From the IMG/VR virus record IMGVR_UViG_3300030085_003649, positions 1-54,420 of that record: DNA of 54,420 bases; one strand, given 5' to 3'. Of the stretch, positions 7,443-15,787 are shown in pieces; the stretch's first letter is position 1, and every line of letters starts with the position of its first letter. The DNA comes from a virus. The position numbers were made by a program, and so were the translations under genes. Under the pieces are notes generated by a model. The model was not told the DNA's origin and ran no database searches. It was given only the letters and a program-made list of their open reading frames with translations.

Positions 7443-7472
7443 AATGTAACACTAGCCAGAGACCCCTGGCAA
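7443..7472 (-). promoter_or_regulatory. Candidate sigma-70-type promoter for the DUF262-like gene
   Basis: The minus strand has TTGCCA (7472-7467), an 18-nt spacer and TACATT (7448-7443). Spacing is acceptable and both boxes match consensus in 4 of 6 positions. A GCCAG/CTGGC inverted repeat (7455-7470) overlaps the -35 and spacer. Confidence 0.45.
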
Positions 7473-7476
7473 CGTT

Positions 7477-8199
7477 TTAATTGATAACAGGTCCCATCCA
7501 CCCAGTCGCGATCAATTTGTCATTCTTATCAGTCACAGAACCGACGTGAGGATATGTCCACCCAGCAGGCCAGAACAGGGTTAAACCTTTTTTGCATGGG
7601 ATAGTAACTTTTTGTTGTGGAAAATGTGTCCCTCCAATAGGATCTCCCTCAGCATCTGTCTCGTCGATGTCATTGAGATACATCATCCATACAGCTTCAC
7701 GCAACAATCCACCATGAATAGTTGGAGCAGCTCTTTCAAAATGTTGGGTAAAAAATCCTTGACCAGGTTCATAGTATTGAAACTGACATCCACCACCCTC
7801 CCAAGACCATGGAGAATGAATAATCATCGGATTCATTTTTTTATATTCCAGCAAACAAGACTGTAACCACTGAAAAATATATGCTGTCGGACCATCTAGT
7901 TCCGTTGGCCAACACTTATTTTGTGGATTTACTTCTTGAATATCTGTTAGAACTTCGTTACTCTTCTTTTGTTTGGGATCGAGACCACCTGCAACAACAC
8001 CTTCAGTGGTGTTTCCCTCTTCATGAATAGTTTTTATCTTATCATATAACCAATCACAAAGATCTAAGTCAGGAAACTGCCAAGCAACAATATCAGTGCC
8101 ATCCAGCACATCATCCATCACCGTTGGAATTACTGGTTTGTATTGATATGATATTGGAAATTCCTTATATTTTTCAAACGTATGGGATCTGCATGTCAT
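7477..8199 (-). CDS. 2-oxoglutarate/Fe(II)-dependent oxygenase (prolyl 4-hydroxylase-like)
   Basis: 240 aa. The double-stranded beta-helix core carries a metal triad of the form H-x-E (H153, E155 in TQHFERA) and a distal H218 (WTYPHVGSVT), with K228 available for 2-oxoglutarate. WMMYLNDID (171-179) is the usual strand following the first ligand. Using Glu in place of Asp is uncommon but known in the superfamily. It overlaps the tail-chaperone-like gene upstream by 26 nt, so it is co-expressed with tail-fibre genes. The substrate is unknown; hydroxylation of a virion or host protein is inference. Confidence 0.75.
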   Translation of the reverse strand: MTCRSHTFEKYKEFPISYQYKPVIPTVMDDVLDGTDIVAWQFPDLDLCDWLYDKIKTIHEEGNTTEGVVAGGLDPKQKKSNEVLTDIQEVNPQNKCWPTELDGPTAYIFQWLQSCLLEYKKMNPMIIHSPWSWEGGGCQFQYYEPGQGFFTQHFERAAPTIHGGLLREAVWMMYLNDIDETDAEGDPIGGTHFPQQKVTIPCKKGLTLFWPAGWTYPHVGSVTDKNDKLIATGWMGPVIN

Positions 8200-8734
8200 G
8201 ATAACGTTCCGGAGAGAGATAATGTTCTGGTTGATGTCTATGAGGCGGTTCTGGCATTACAACTGCCCAAGGATCATCCATATGAACATCCGTCGAAAGA
8301 TCTCTCAATCTCCTTCTATACAATGCCCATTCTTTTTGCATCTCTTCAGGAATGTCTAAACACTGAGTCCAATCAGTTTCCCTTAAAAGAAAGTCTCTCT
8401 CAGCTCTAATCTTATTCCATCTAACTTCTATTTCGTGAGCAGTAAAATCCATAGTTTCTCCATTATTGAAAACGTAAACACCATTTTCCCAATCCCACCT
8501 CAAATTGTTCTCTGAATAATTGGGAGGATCATCACAACGGTAGTATCCTAATTTAGCCAAACTGCCAATATCATTATTATCGTACAATTTCCAAAGATCG
8601 GCAATTACATATCCAGTTTTATCCGTATGGTATCTAGGTAGAGCTTCCGGTCTTTCTCCAAAATAACTAAATTTAGGTACTCTCAACATGTAGTAATTGG
8701 ATTTTTTCCAATCTTCATTCACCTGTTCATACAT
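8174..8734 (-). CDS. Tail-fibre assembly chaperone-like protein
   Basis: 186 aa. The C-terminal half holds the pattern shared by many phage tail-fibre assembly proteins: IRAERDFLLRETDWTQ (about 109-124), then EEMQKEWALYRRRLRDLS (about 130-147), followed by a proline/histidine-rich end. These proteins help fold or attach the distal fibre. It lies immediately downstream of the collar-domain fibre (1-nt gap), the usual partner arrangement. The N-terminal half (YRCDDPPNYSENNLRWDWENG) is not recognised. Confidence 0.75.
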   Translation of the reverse strand: MYEQVNEDWKKSNYYMLRVPKFSYFGERPEALPRYHTDKTGYVIADLWKLYDNNDIGSLAKLGYYRCDDPPNYSENNLRWDWENGVYVFNNGETMDFTAHEIEVRWNKIRAERDFLLRETDWTQCLDIPEEMQKEWALYRRRLRDLSTDVHMDDPWAVVMPEPPHRHQPEHYLSPERYHDMQIPYV

Positions 8735-8735
8735 T

Positions 8736-10214
8736 TTATGTGCCTACCAAATAAAGTGTGATGTTTCCGTGTGGATATTCCATTGTATTGCCAGCGTTTG
8801 CTACGTTTGAGTTTACTCCTAAGTTATTATAAGTTCCTTTCGGTGTTTGACAATTTGGTCTTTGTGAGTGGTTACCCCAATATGGATCTCCACTATTACA
8901 TGGAGTTGCTTGATAACTATGACTATGACTCGTAAAAGCAAAGTTCTGACCTGTTCCAGCAATGTTACCACCAGTAGAGGAGGAATAGTTACTTAAGTGA
9001 GATCTATTACTCTGGTCTGGATCTTGTCCTCTACCACGATCGGTGGCTCGTAAATATCTTCCATCACAATCAAAAGCCTGAATAGTGCTACCAGATTTAA
9101 ATCCAGACTCAATGCTGGCTTGAATATCCGAACTTCCAGTGAATGTTTGTCCGTTAAATTCATAGAAGACAGCACTACCAACTGTTTTAGTGCTATCATT
9201 AAATCCACAGATGATAACTTCACCTTGTGCTATGCCGACTTCTTCCGTGGCAACATAACAATGAAATGCGACATTACTAGGTCTATTTTCATTTCCAGGA
9301 GATTGAGATGCTGAACTTGTATTGAATCCACTGGTATTAGTTCCTTTGCAGGAGTTACCACTAGTGTCTAATCTACTGACTGAGTTTTGAGTACAGTTGA
9401 AAAATGGTCCGTGTCTATGAGATGGGAAATTTGTATTTGTAGTTGTAGTGCCAGGTTTACTAAAACCAGTATTACACTTCATAAACATTCCCCTAACATC
9501 AGGAACATTAAAGGTGCTACCACCACCGCCGTAAGAGGTTCCTACTACAGCATAAAGAGTAGAATAAGTTGATTGAGAAAGACTGCTATTGTCAGCCGGA
9601 ACTAACTGAGTTCTAGTGTCGGTATAAAAAGAGTCTTGATTAGCAGTAAAAACCAAAGCCCCGGCGGGGACGGCTGCATCCGCCATGGCAATGATGGGGA
9701 GAAAGTCTCTGTTCATGGGTGCAGCTTCATTTGCTCCCTCGTAAGAGGTAAATGCTGGTGAGTTTCCAATAGAGTTGGAACTACCAGGATCAGCACCAGG
9801 ACGACACTGTTGATTATTATTTCCGGCAGTGATTGTTCCATGAAAATGTTGTTTCATCACCCAACCAGTATTGGTTCCACTCGCTCCATTATTATGTTGC
9901 AGGTAGAGTCCATTCAAACTGGGCAAGTTTCCAGACCCGAAGTTACTTCCGATGTTTGAATGTAATTGAGCGTAAGTGCTTGTGTCGTAACTCGCGCCAT
10001 TACAAATTGAATATCCGGTAGGAGCAGAGTTTCCCAGATACAGAAAAATAGTTCCGGCAGGGACATTGGCTCCACCGGCACTAGGAGCAAAAAATTCTCT
10101 CCAAGATCCACCATCTTTAATGTTTCCGCTAGTGATCTCTCTCCAAGATCCACCATCTTTAACATTAAGACCGGTCATTTCTCTGAATGAACCGCCATCC
10201 TTTACTGCTGACAT
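8736..10214 (-). CDS. Tail fibre protein with repeated phage tail-collar domains
   Basis: 492 aa. The N-terminus has three copies of a 14-residue unit, KDGGS(F/W)RE (about residues 5-40). This is followed by collar-like modules: PAGTIFLYLGNSAPTGYSICNG with NLPSLNGLYLQ, then PAGALVFTANQDS with FNVPDVRGMFMKC, and a third AQGEVIICGFND with IQAFDCDGRYLRATDRG. The A-P-x-G-[Y]-x-x-C-N-G and P-D-x-R-G patterns are classic for the phage tail collar (PF07484) fold at fibre tips. Flanked on both sides by chaperone-like genes. Likely a receptor-binding fibre. Confidence 0.85.
   Translation of the reverse strand: MSAVKDGGSFREMTGLNVKDGGSWREITSGNIKDGGSWREFFAPSAGGANVPAGTIFLYLGNSAPTGYSICNGASYDTSTYAQLHSNIGSNFGSGNLPSLNGLYLQHNNGASGTNTGWVMKQHFHGTITAGNNNQQCRPGADPGSSNSIGNSPAFTSYEGANEAAPMNRDFLPIIAMADAAVPAGALVFTANQDSFYTDTRTQLVPADNSSLSQSTYSTLYAVVGTSYGGGGSTFNVPDVRGMFMKCNTGFSKPGTTTTNTNFPSHRHGPFFNCTQNSVSRLDTSGNSCKGTNTSGFNTSSASQSPGNENRPSNVAFHCYVATEEVGIAQGEVIICGFNDSTKTVGSAVFYEFNGQTFTGSSDIQASIESGFKSGSTIQAFDCDGRYLRATDRGRGQDPDQSNRSHLSNYSSSTGGNIAGTGQNFAFTSHSHSYQATPCNSGDPYWGNHSQRPNCQTPKGTYNNLGVNSNVANAGNTMEYPHGNITLYLVGT
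10097..10162. repeat. 42-nt tandem repeat encoding KDGGSWRE units
   Basis: An identical 24-nt segment occurs at 10097-10120 and 10139-10162, spaced by 42 nt, with a third diverged copy (F for W) nearer the start codon. It encodes the repeated N-terminal unit of the tail fibre. Confidence 0.85.
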
Positions 10215-10217
10215 TTT

Positions 10218-11048
10218 TTAACTCTCCTTCTTGAAATACTCAGTTGGGTAGTGTGGTTCTTTTGGCCATTCAACATTATATATATCCGTCAGTTTTGACG
10301 GCAGGTCTCTCAACTCTTGTCTATATGATTTCAACTCATCACTAACTTCCCAACCCTTTTCGATAGCGAGAATGAAAGCGAAATCAGTGTATCTTAACAG
10401 TTCATTTCTGTCAGCAATGACAACTTGACGTTGTTCAAACTCCGATACAGGTCCATTGTCAACTTTTGAATATGTTACATGAATCTCATCTTCTGTTTCA
10501 TCCCACTCATCAATGGGGTTTTCCATATAAGTTTCTTGGTGTTTTTGACCAAGAACAAGTTTAGGAATTGGTGCGTTTTTTACAATTTTTTTAAGTTTAT
10601 ATTCTACCTTAATTAAGGTTCTATCGTCAAGTTTCTCCGATGTTTCGCCAACTTTACGACAAATATATTGATCAAGATCATAATCTTGAGGTTTGGAGTC
10701 TATAGTCTCGATAACAGTATATGTTGCATAGATGTTAAACTCTTCACCGGCTCTCACATGCCACTCTGCGGGTGGATTCATCTGAACAGATATTTTAGCA
10801 CCCTCATTCAGTGGAGTAAATTCAGTTTGAACTATCTGAAGATAACCAACATTTCTATACAGATATTCATCAGTAACATATGCACCACCATCAAAAACCC
10901 ATCGGGGGTGTGGGATTACTCCCCCATCTGGTTTTAGATATTTTTTTGAAGTTTGTTCTAATGTTTCATTTTTCTCAGGAATCACATCCGGTAACCAATA
11001 TCGGTCGGGGTGATCTGATTCCGGATGTGGATCATCTATCCAAGGCAT
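10218..11048 (-). CDS. Tail-fibre chaperone-like structural-module protein, 276 aa
   Basis: The C-terminal part reads IADRNELLRYTDFAFIL ... ELKSYRQELRDLP (about 205-250), the same R-x-x-L-L-x-x-T-D ... YRxxLRDLP pattern as tail-fibre assembly chaperones. The N-terminal 200 residues are acidic and unlike known chaperones (starts MPWIDDPHPESDHPDRYW). GGAGG precedes the ATG. It lies between two fibre genes, so it may serve the upstream 885-aa or downstream 492-aa fibre. Whether it stays in the virion is not known. Confidence 0.65.
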   Translation of the reverse strand: MPWIDDPHPESDHPDRYWLPDVIPEKNETLEQTSKKYLKPDGGVIPHPRWVFDGGAYVTDEYLYRNVGYLQIVQTEFTPLNEGAKISVQMNPPAEWHVRAGEEFNIYATYTVIETIDSKPQDYDLDQYICRKVGETSEKLDDRTLIKVEYKLKKIVKNAPIPKLVLGQKHQETYMENPIDEWDETEDEIHVTYSKVDNGPVSEFEQRQVVIADRNELLRYTDFAFILAIEKGWEVSDELKSYRQELRDLPSKLTDIYNVEWPKEPHYPTEYFKKES

Positions 11049-11071
11049 TATAAAACCTCCATCTTGTCAAT

Positions 11072-11079
11072 TATTTATT
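11072..11079 (-). promoter_or_regulatory. Late promoter-like box AATAAATA
   Basis: The minus strand reads AATAAATA about 25 nt before the ATG at 11048, overlapping the stop of the upstream fibre gene. One mismatch from the T4 late box TATAAATA. Confidence 0.4.
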
Positions 11080-13735
11080 ATGAATACTGATACCAGATGT
11101 CACCATTTGCTCCACCAGATGGCGAAGAAGTGCTGACAGTTCTAGTACCGTAAGCATTAGATGTTGCAGAGATTGTAATCGTATTACTAGAATACGTTAT
11201 CTGTGCAGTACCAGTGTAAGAAGTATGGGTGACTGTAATTGGCAGTGCGGTTAAATTAGCAGCAGATCCACTAAATGCCGTTGCAGTGAGAAGTCCAGTA
11301 GATGGGTTGTAAGTTAAACCCGTATCAGTCTCGGCACCCTGGGTTCCTGTTGCACCGTCAACAAATACTGGATAAACAGTCTCGTTCGTGCTGTTATTAG
11401 CAGTAACTGTAAAGTTAGTTGCTTCAGTAGCGGTAGAAGAGTTTCCGGTGAGAGCACCAGTAAATGTGGTGGCATAAACATTAGCAAACGCAGTGCCACT
11501 AGCACCAAGATCTCTTGTGTTATTTGCTTCAGGTAACATATTACCTGATATAGTTACACCGCCAGCTGAGGTTTCAAATTTCTTAGTGTCATCATAATTA
11601 AGTTCAACTGCTCCATTACCAACAAACTTTGCAGCCGTTTCACCACCTTGCACTTGAATAAAAACATCATCAACAGCAGTCAAGTAGATATCATCACCAG
11701 ATCCAGTGGTTCTGAGTCTTAAATCTCCTACATCGGTATCTACATATGAATCAGTACCATTGTGATATAGTTGTAAATCATCACCAGCACCAGCAGTGAA
11801 CTTACCGCTGTCATTTTGAATAGAAACATTACCACCAGAAGTAACACGAACTCTTTCTGCGGAAGCTGTGCCCAATCTCATACTATCATCATCATGATAA
11901 TATTCAATAAATCCTGAATATCTATCAGTACCACTTCCGTCAGTGCTATCACCGAACGCTAAAGTTCCAAATCCATCAGTGGCACTTGCAACAGTAATAC
12001 CTCTGTTTCCAGATGCATCACCAACAATAATGTCATCCATATTTGGATGAGCAACATTGACAGTTCCGCCAACATAAAAACGTCCACTCGAATCTATGCG
12101 AGATCTTTCTGTTGGTGATGCTGCCCCGTCGGCTGTTGTAGCGAACACAAGCCTTCCTGGCATATCATTGCTGCCAGTATCTGCGTCTACTTCTGCTTTG
12201 ATTAATGCTGCAGTGCTGTTGTAATCAGTGCCATCATCACCCCTAAAAGTAATCGATCCAATTACGTCATCGTCATTCAACTTGGTGAAAGATCCATAAG
12301 TTGTATTCCTAGACTTTGAAAGGGTGATACTTGAACCACTTGCGTCAGCGACTCCTCTGTGAACCTGTGCTCCTGGGTCGCCGATAACTTGTAGGAAGGC
12401 ACCAAGGCCAGAACTAGAATTTTCCCCAATTATCAACCTTTGACTGGAATCAACACGAAGTGCCTCACTACCACCAGTCTCTACAGTAAATGTATCAGCA
12501 GCAGGGAATCTTATTGCAGTATTAGTGTCACCTGTATGGACAATCTTGTCTGCAATAGAGAAATCACCCGATGCACCACTAGCGTCAGATGCAGTTCCTG
12601 AGAAAGTACCGGAGAAGGTAGTAGCAGTAAGAATACCGGTGACAACTAAACCAGTGCTTGTGGTTTCAAGTTTCTTGGCGCCATTGTGGAAAAGTTCTAC
12701 GGCACCATTTTCAATGAAATTGGCCATAGTCTCAGTATCACCAGCATCCGTAATTACAAGTTTACTTGAATTGATATAAAGATTGCCTGTGCCAGAATCT
12801 TTAATGTAACTATCATCACCATCATGATAAAGTTGTAAATCTTGTCCCGTACCAAGTCTTAATCTATCATCATCAAGTAAGTCTACATTGGCAGTAAAAG
12901 TGGCTCCTGCACCAGTAACGTGCATGAATCCGGAGACACTTAAGTTGTCATCAATGGTGGTAGTTCCACCAGCAGAGTCTATGGTTAAATTACCAGATGA
13001 AGTGTCAAGTTCATTATTAGCGGTAATACCGAGTTGAATGTTATCAATAGTGGCACCACCGTTAGCATCTATTGCTCCAGTGAATGTGGTGATACCACCA
13101 ACAGTAAAGTTAGAAGTAACATCAAGACTCGTAGCAGCAATACCTGCGATTGCAACAGAACTGGAGTCTAAAGTACCATCAATACGAACGTTTCCTTTAA
13201 CATAAAAAACAGTATCTCCAGTACCAACAACGCTGAATCTATATGGAGCAGTGTCAGTACCAATAGCAACCTGACCACCTTGAGTGGTTTGGAAGATAGT
13301 TCCACCCGTTCCAATAATCAATCTATTGGATAATGTGGTGATACCAGTTACATTTAATCCTTGGTTTAGTCGTAAAAATCCCTCATGAGTTGACATACCA
13401 ACTGCTCTGAAGTTGGTTACGGATGTCATACCCGTGTTATTAAACCTCTCGGTTACATCAATCCTACTATATGTACTACCAGCACTAACTGATAAGTTTG
13501 TGACAGCAAGTCCAACAAACGTTGCAATACCAGCAGCGTTAATGAATTCTAATCCTTGGTTCAATACAAGATTGTCCGCAGTGACTGTAGTAGCAATAAT
13601 GCCACCACGAACATCTAAATTATCTCTCGGCGTTGTTGTCGCAATGCCAGTTCTTCTATTAACATGATCAACAAATAACGTATCGGTATCAACTTCAAGA
13701 CCATTTTTGACAACAAAATTCTTAGATATGGCCAT
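11078..13735 (-). CDS. Repetitive tail fibre-like virion protein, 885 aa
   Basis: Composed of short beta-forming repeats rich in G, T, S and D, for example G-I-A-T/G-I-T-T units near the N-terminus (MAISKNFVVKNGLEVDTDTL). A module of about 80-90 residues is duplicated: residues 291-368 (DLQLYHDGDDSYI ... AVELFHNGAKKLET) and 645-734 (DLQLYHNGTDSYV ... AVELNYDDTKKFET). Such N-acetyl-sugar-type repeat fibres are common in marine cyanophages and pelagiphages. A GGGGGGAG ribosome-binding site and a late promoter box precede it. Probable host-contact fibre. Confidence 0.75.
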   Translation of the reverse strand: MAISKNFVVKNGLEVDTDTLFVDHVNRRTGIATTTPRDNLDVRGGIIATTVTADNLVLNQGLEFINAAGIATFVGLAVTNLSVSAGSTYSRIDVTERFNNTGMTSVTNFRAVGMSTHEGFLRLNQGLNVTGITTLSNRLIIGTGGTIFQTTQGGQVAIGTDTAPYRFSVVGTGDTVFYVKGNVRIDGTLDSSSVAIAGIAATSLDVTSNFTVGGITTFTGAIDANGGATIDNIQLGITANNELDTSSGNLTIDSAGGTTTIDDNLSVSGFMHVTGAGATFTANVDLLDDDRLRLGTGQDLQLYHDGDDSYIKDSGTGNLYINSSKLVITDAGDTETMANFIENGAVELFHNGAKKLETTSTGLVVTGILTATTFSGTFSGTASDASGASGDFSIADKIVHTGDTNTAIRFPAADTFTVETGGSEALRVDSSQRLIIGENSSSGLGAFLQVIGDPGAQVHRGVADASGSSITLSKSRNTTYGSFTKLNDDDVIGSITFRGDDGTDYNSTAALIKAEVDADTGSNDMPGRLVFATTADGAASPTERSRIDSSGRFYVGGTVNVAHPNMDDIIVGDASGNRGITVASATDGFGTLAFGDSTDGSGTDRYSGFIEYYHDDDSMRLGTASAERVRVTSGGNVSIQNDSGKFTAGAGDDLQLYHNGTDSYVDTDVGDLRLRTTGSGDDIYLTAVDDVFIQVQGGETAAKFVGNGAVELNYDDTKKFETSAGGVTISGNMLPEANNTRDLGASGTAFANVYATTFTGALTGNSSTATEATNFTVTANNSTNETVYPVFVDGATGTQGAETDTGLTYNPSTGLLTATAFSGSAANLTALPITVTHTSYTGTAQITYSSNTITISATSNAYGTRTVSTSSPSGGANGDIWYQYS

Positions 13736-13773
13736 TGGAGTTCACTCTCCCCCCGGTTATGTTTTATTAAAAC

Positions 13774-13780
13774 TATTTAG
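13774..13780 (-). promoter_or_regulatory. Late promoter box CTAAATA
   Basis: CTAAATA on the minus strand, 39 nt before the ATG of the 885-aa fibre, in the only gap of the fibre cluster over 50 nt. Confidence 0.65.
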
Positions 13781-13791
13781 TAAAAATAACC

Positions 13792-15318
13792 CTAGCCAAC
13801 GACTGTCCACCCTTTAGCAGCAGCGAGATCAACTAAACTCTGTTTGTCATATGTGTTATGTTGAACGTTATTATGGAAAGTAGTGTAACTACTATATCCA
13901 TATATTTGAGCAACTGCTTCAGCAAGACCTCTAGTTCTTCCACCGAAACTACTACTACTTGTCTGACGGCCTCCACCTCTGCCGCCGCCACCGCCGCCTC
14001 CGCCGCCACGACGGCCGCCACGTTGGAAAGTAGTTTCTGCGGGTCTAGACACCAATGTTGGCGATGTAAATGTTATACCATCCAATAAATCTCCAGTATA
14101 AATTTTTATCACCGCAAAACCATTGCCTTCAAATTGACCCTCGCCGGAATTTATTTCGGTTCTCGGATTATCGGGGTGGCCACCCTGTTGATTATCAACT
14201 AAAACAATGTTGTCGTCAGCCCATCCTGATCCGCCGCCACCTCCACCAGTGCCATTAGAACCACCGCCACCATAGTAACCACCACCGCCACCTCCACCAG
14301 AGGATCCGGATGGTGGAGCAGCATTTCCTCTTCCGGAGGCACCATTTCTAAAGGTAGCAGATCCGCAATCATTTTTAGGACATGTCCATAATGAATCATA
14401 CCTAGCTCCATTTCTATATTCTCCAGCACTAGACAAATTTGAACCATATCCATGTGAAGGACCGTCACCATTAGATGCCGCTACATTGCATCCACCACCA
14501 TCACCTCCATTGCCTTCTTTTCCGCCACCGCCGCCTCCGCCACAAACAGCGAAGACTCTATTTCCAATATAAATTATACTCATACCACCACCAAGTCCAC
14601 CTTCATTATCTTTCATGCCAGTAGGTGTACTCTGTGGACCATACAAAGAGTTACCAGTATTATATCCAATACTAGCCCAATCTGTTGCCGCTAACTTAAC
14701 TGTATATTCTTGACCTTTAAGCATAGTAAAGTAACAATATGCTGTTCCACCTCTTCCACCTTCTCCGCCGGTGCTGCCTCTCTTGTAACAATTTCCGTTT
14801 CCTCCACCCATGTAAACTTCAACGTTTACGTTAGATTCCGTAGGAACAACTCTAGTTTCTGCCTCTCCATTATATTTACCGACTTGATACGGAGTACCGG
14901 TAGATCCGTTAGTTTTTGCACCGGTTCTAGCTTTTGATGGGTACAAAGTTACACCATCATCATATTCAGATATGTTTATTCTTTCTGTGACAAGATTACT
15001 AGTATCGTTATTGACAGCCTTTCTAGTAAATGTCAAAAATGCGGCGGGAGGTTGAAATTCAATTTCCGCAATATTTGATATGGCAGATCCAGCAGTCTCG
15101 TGTTCAACTAGACACCAATAGTCAGCAGTTTCCGTGACAACGATTCTACTAGTTTTACTACCCTGAGTTCTTTGGTACAAAGTATCGTCGGCACCATCTT
15201 CACTTCCAGCAACTCTCTTATACCAATTATATGTAACCAGGTTGTAAGAGTTGTCAGAAACCTCTGTCGTCAACGTAAGTGCGACTCTTGACCCATTGGG
15301 AAATCTGTAATTTGCCAT
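13792..15318 (-). CDS. Glycine-rich adhesin-like virion protein with Ig-like N-terminus
   Basis: 508 aa. Residues about 1-95 look like an Ig-like beta-sandwich (LTLTTEVSDNSYNLVTYNWYKRV ... TADYWCLVEH, with W and C in the usual relation). Residues about 165-410 are extremely glycine-rich, with runs such as GGGGGGKEGNGG and GGGGGSGW, typical of polyglycine-helix adhesins. A third part (415-450) has GGRRGGGGGGGGGRGGG, then a short globular end (YGYSSYTTFHNNVQHNT). Co-located with the 150-aa Ig-like protein (5-nt gap). Likely a host-binding adhesin; function inferred from composition and location. Confidence 0.7.
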   Translation of the reverse strand: MANYRFPNGSRVALTLTTEVSDNSYNLVTYNWYKRVAGSEDGADDTLYQRTQGSKTSRIVVTETADYWCLVEHETAGSAISNIAEIEFQPPAAFLTFTRKAVNNDTSNLVTERINISEYDDGVTLYPSKARTGAKTNGSTGTPYQVGKYNGEAETRVVPTESNVNVEVYMGGGNGNCYKRGSTGGEGGRGGTAYCYFTMLKGQEYTVKLAATDWASIGYNTGNSLYGPQSTPTGMKDNEGGLGGGMSIIYIGNRVFAVCGGGGGGGKEGNGGDGGGCNVAASNGDGPSHGYGSNLSSAGEYRNGARYDSLWTCPKNDCGSATFRNGASGRGNAAPPSGSSGGGGGGGYYGGGGSNGTGGGGGGSGWADDNIVLVDNQQGGHPDNPRTEINSGEGQFEGNGFAVIKIYTGDLLDGITFTSPTLVSRPAETTFQRGGRRGGGGGGGGGRGGGRQTSSSSFGGRTRGLAEAVAQIYGYSSYTTFHNNVQHNTYDKQSLVDLAAAKGWTVVG

Positions 15319-15323
15319 GTTTG

Positions 15324-15776
15324 TTATTCTTCAGCGGAACCAATAGAACCAATAGTGAGAGATGGATGAACAATTAAGGTTGCAGTATCACTATCAACAT
15401 AGTCAATTGGTGCAGGTGGAGTTGGATTCTCCGTAGCAATTCCAGTGTAAGTCGGAGTGAAAGTAGCTTTCAAATAAAACTGTCTCTCATCATCATCCGG
15501 ATTGATCGGATTATCAATCGTCAATACAGTTGTTGCAGCTCCGGTGACTGTAATGTTACCTGAGGAAACCACTGGACTGGTTCCCTCATACCACTGGTAA
15601 GAAAAACTACCACTACCACTATTATCAGCACTATTAAATTGCACTGTAGCAATGCCAGTAAATGTGGCAGTGCTACCGTTAGAAACTGTTGCGTCAGTTG
15701 GTTGAATTGCAATAGAAATAGTTGGAGCGTTATAGTTTAAATGTGTGGACTGCCTTCTAAAAAATGTATTTCTCAT
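15324..15776 (-). CDS. Ig-like domain virion protein, 150 aa
   Basis: A single Ig-like domain: TISIAIQPTDATVSNGSTATFTG ... FSYQWYEG ... DSDTATLIV, the pattern Q-P-x-x-A-T-V-x-x-G-x-x-A-T-F ... Y-Q-W of bacterial/phage Ig-like repeats. The N-terminus MRNTFFRRQSTHLNYN is short and basic. Ig-like domains on phage virions bind host-surface carbohydrates weakly. It lies between the giant virion protein and the glycine-rich adhesin with gaps of 11 and 5 nt. Confidence 0.7.
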   Translation of the reverse strand: MRNTFFRRQSTHLNYNAPTISIAIQPTDATVSNGSTATFTGIATVQFNSADNSGSGSFSYQWYEGTSPVVSSGNITVTGAATTVLTIDNPINPDDDERQFYLKATFTPTYTGIATENPTPPAPIDYVDSDTATLIVHPSLTIGSIGSAEE

Positions 15777-15787
15777 ACCTATTTACC

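Noticed and set aside
13833-14471. Alanine/valine-rich frames on both strands
   Set aside because: They are shadows of the glycine-rich adhesin caused by GGN codons.
15777-15786. TAAATA-like box before the 150-aa Ig-like gene
   Set aside because: It lies between the ribosome-binding site GAGG and the start codon, so it cannot be its promoter.
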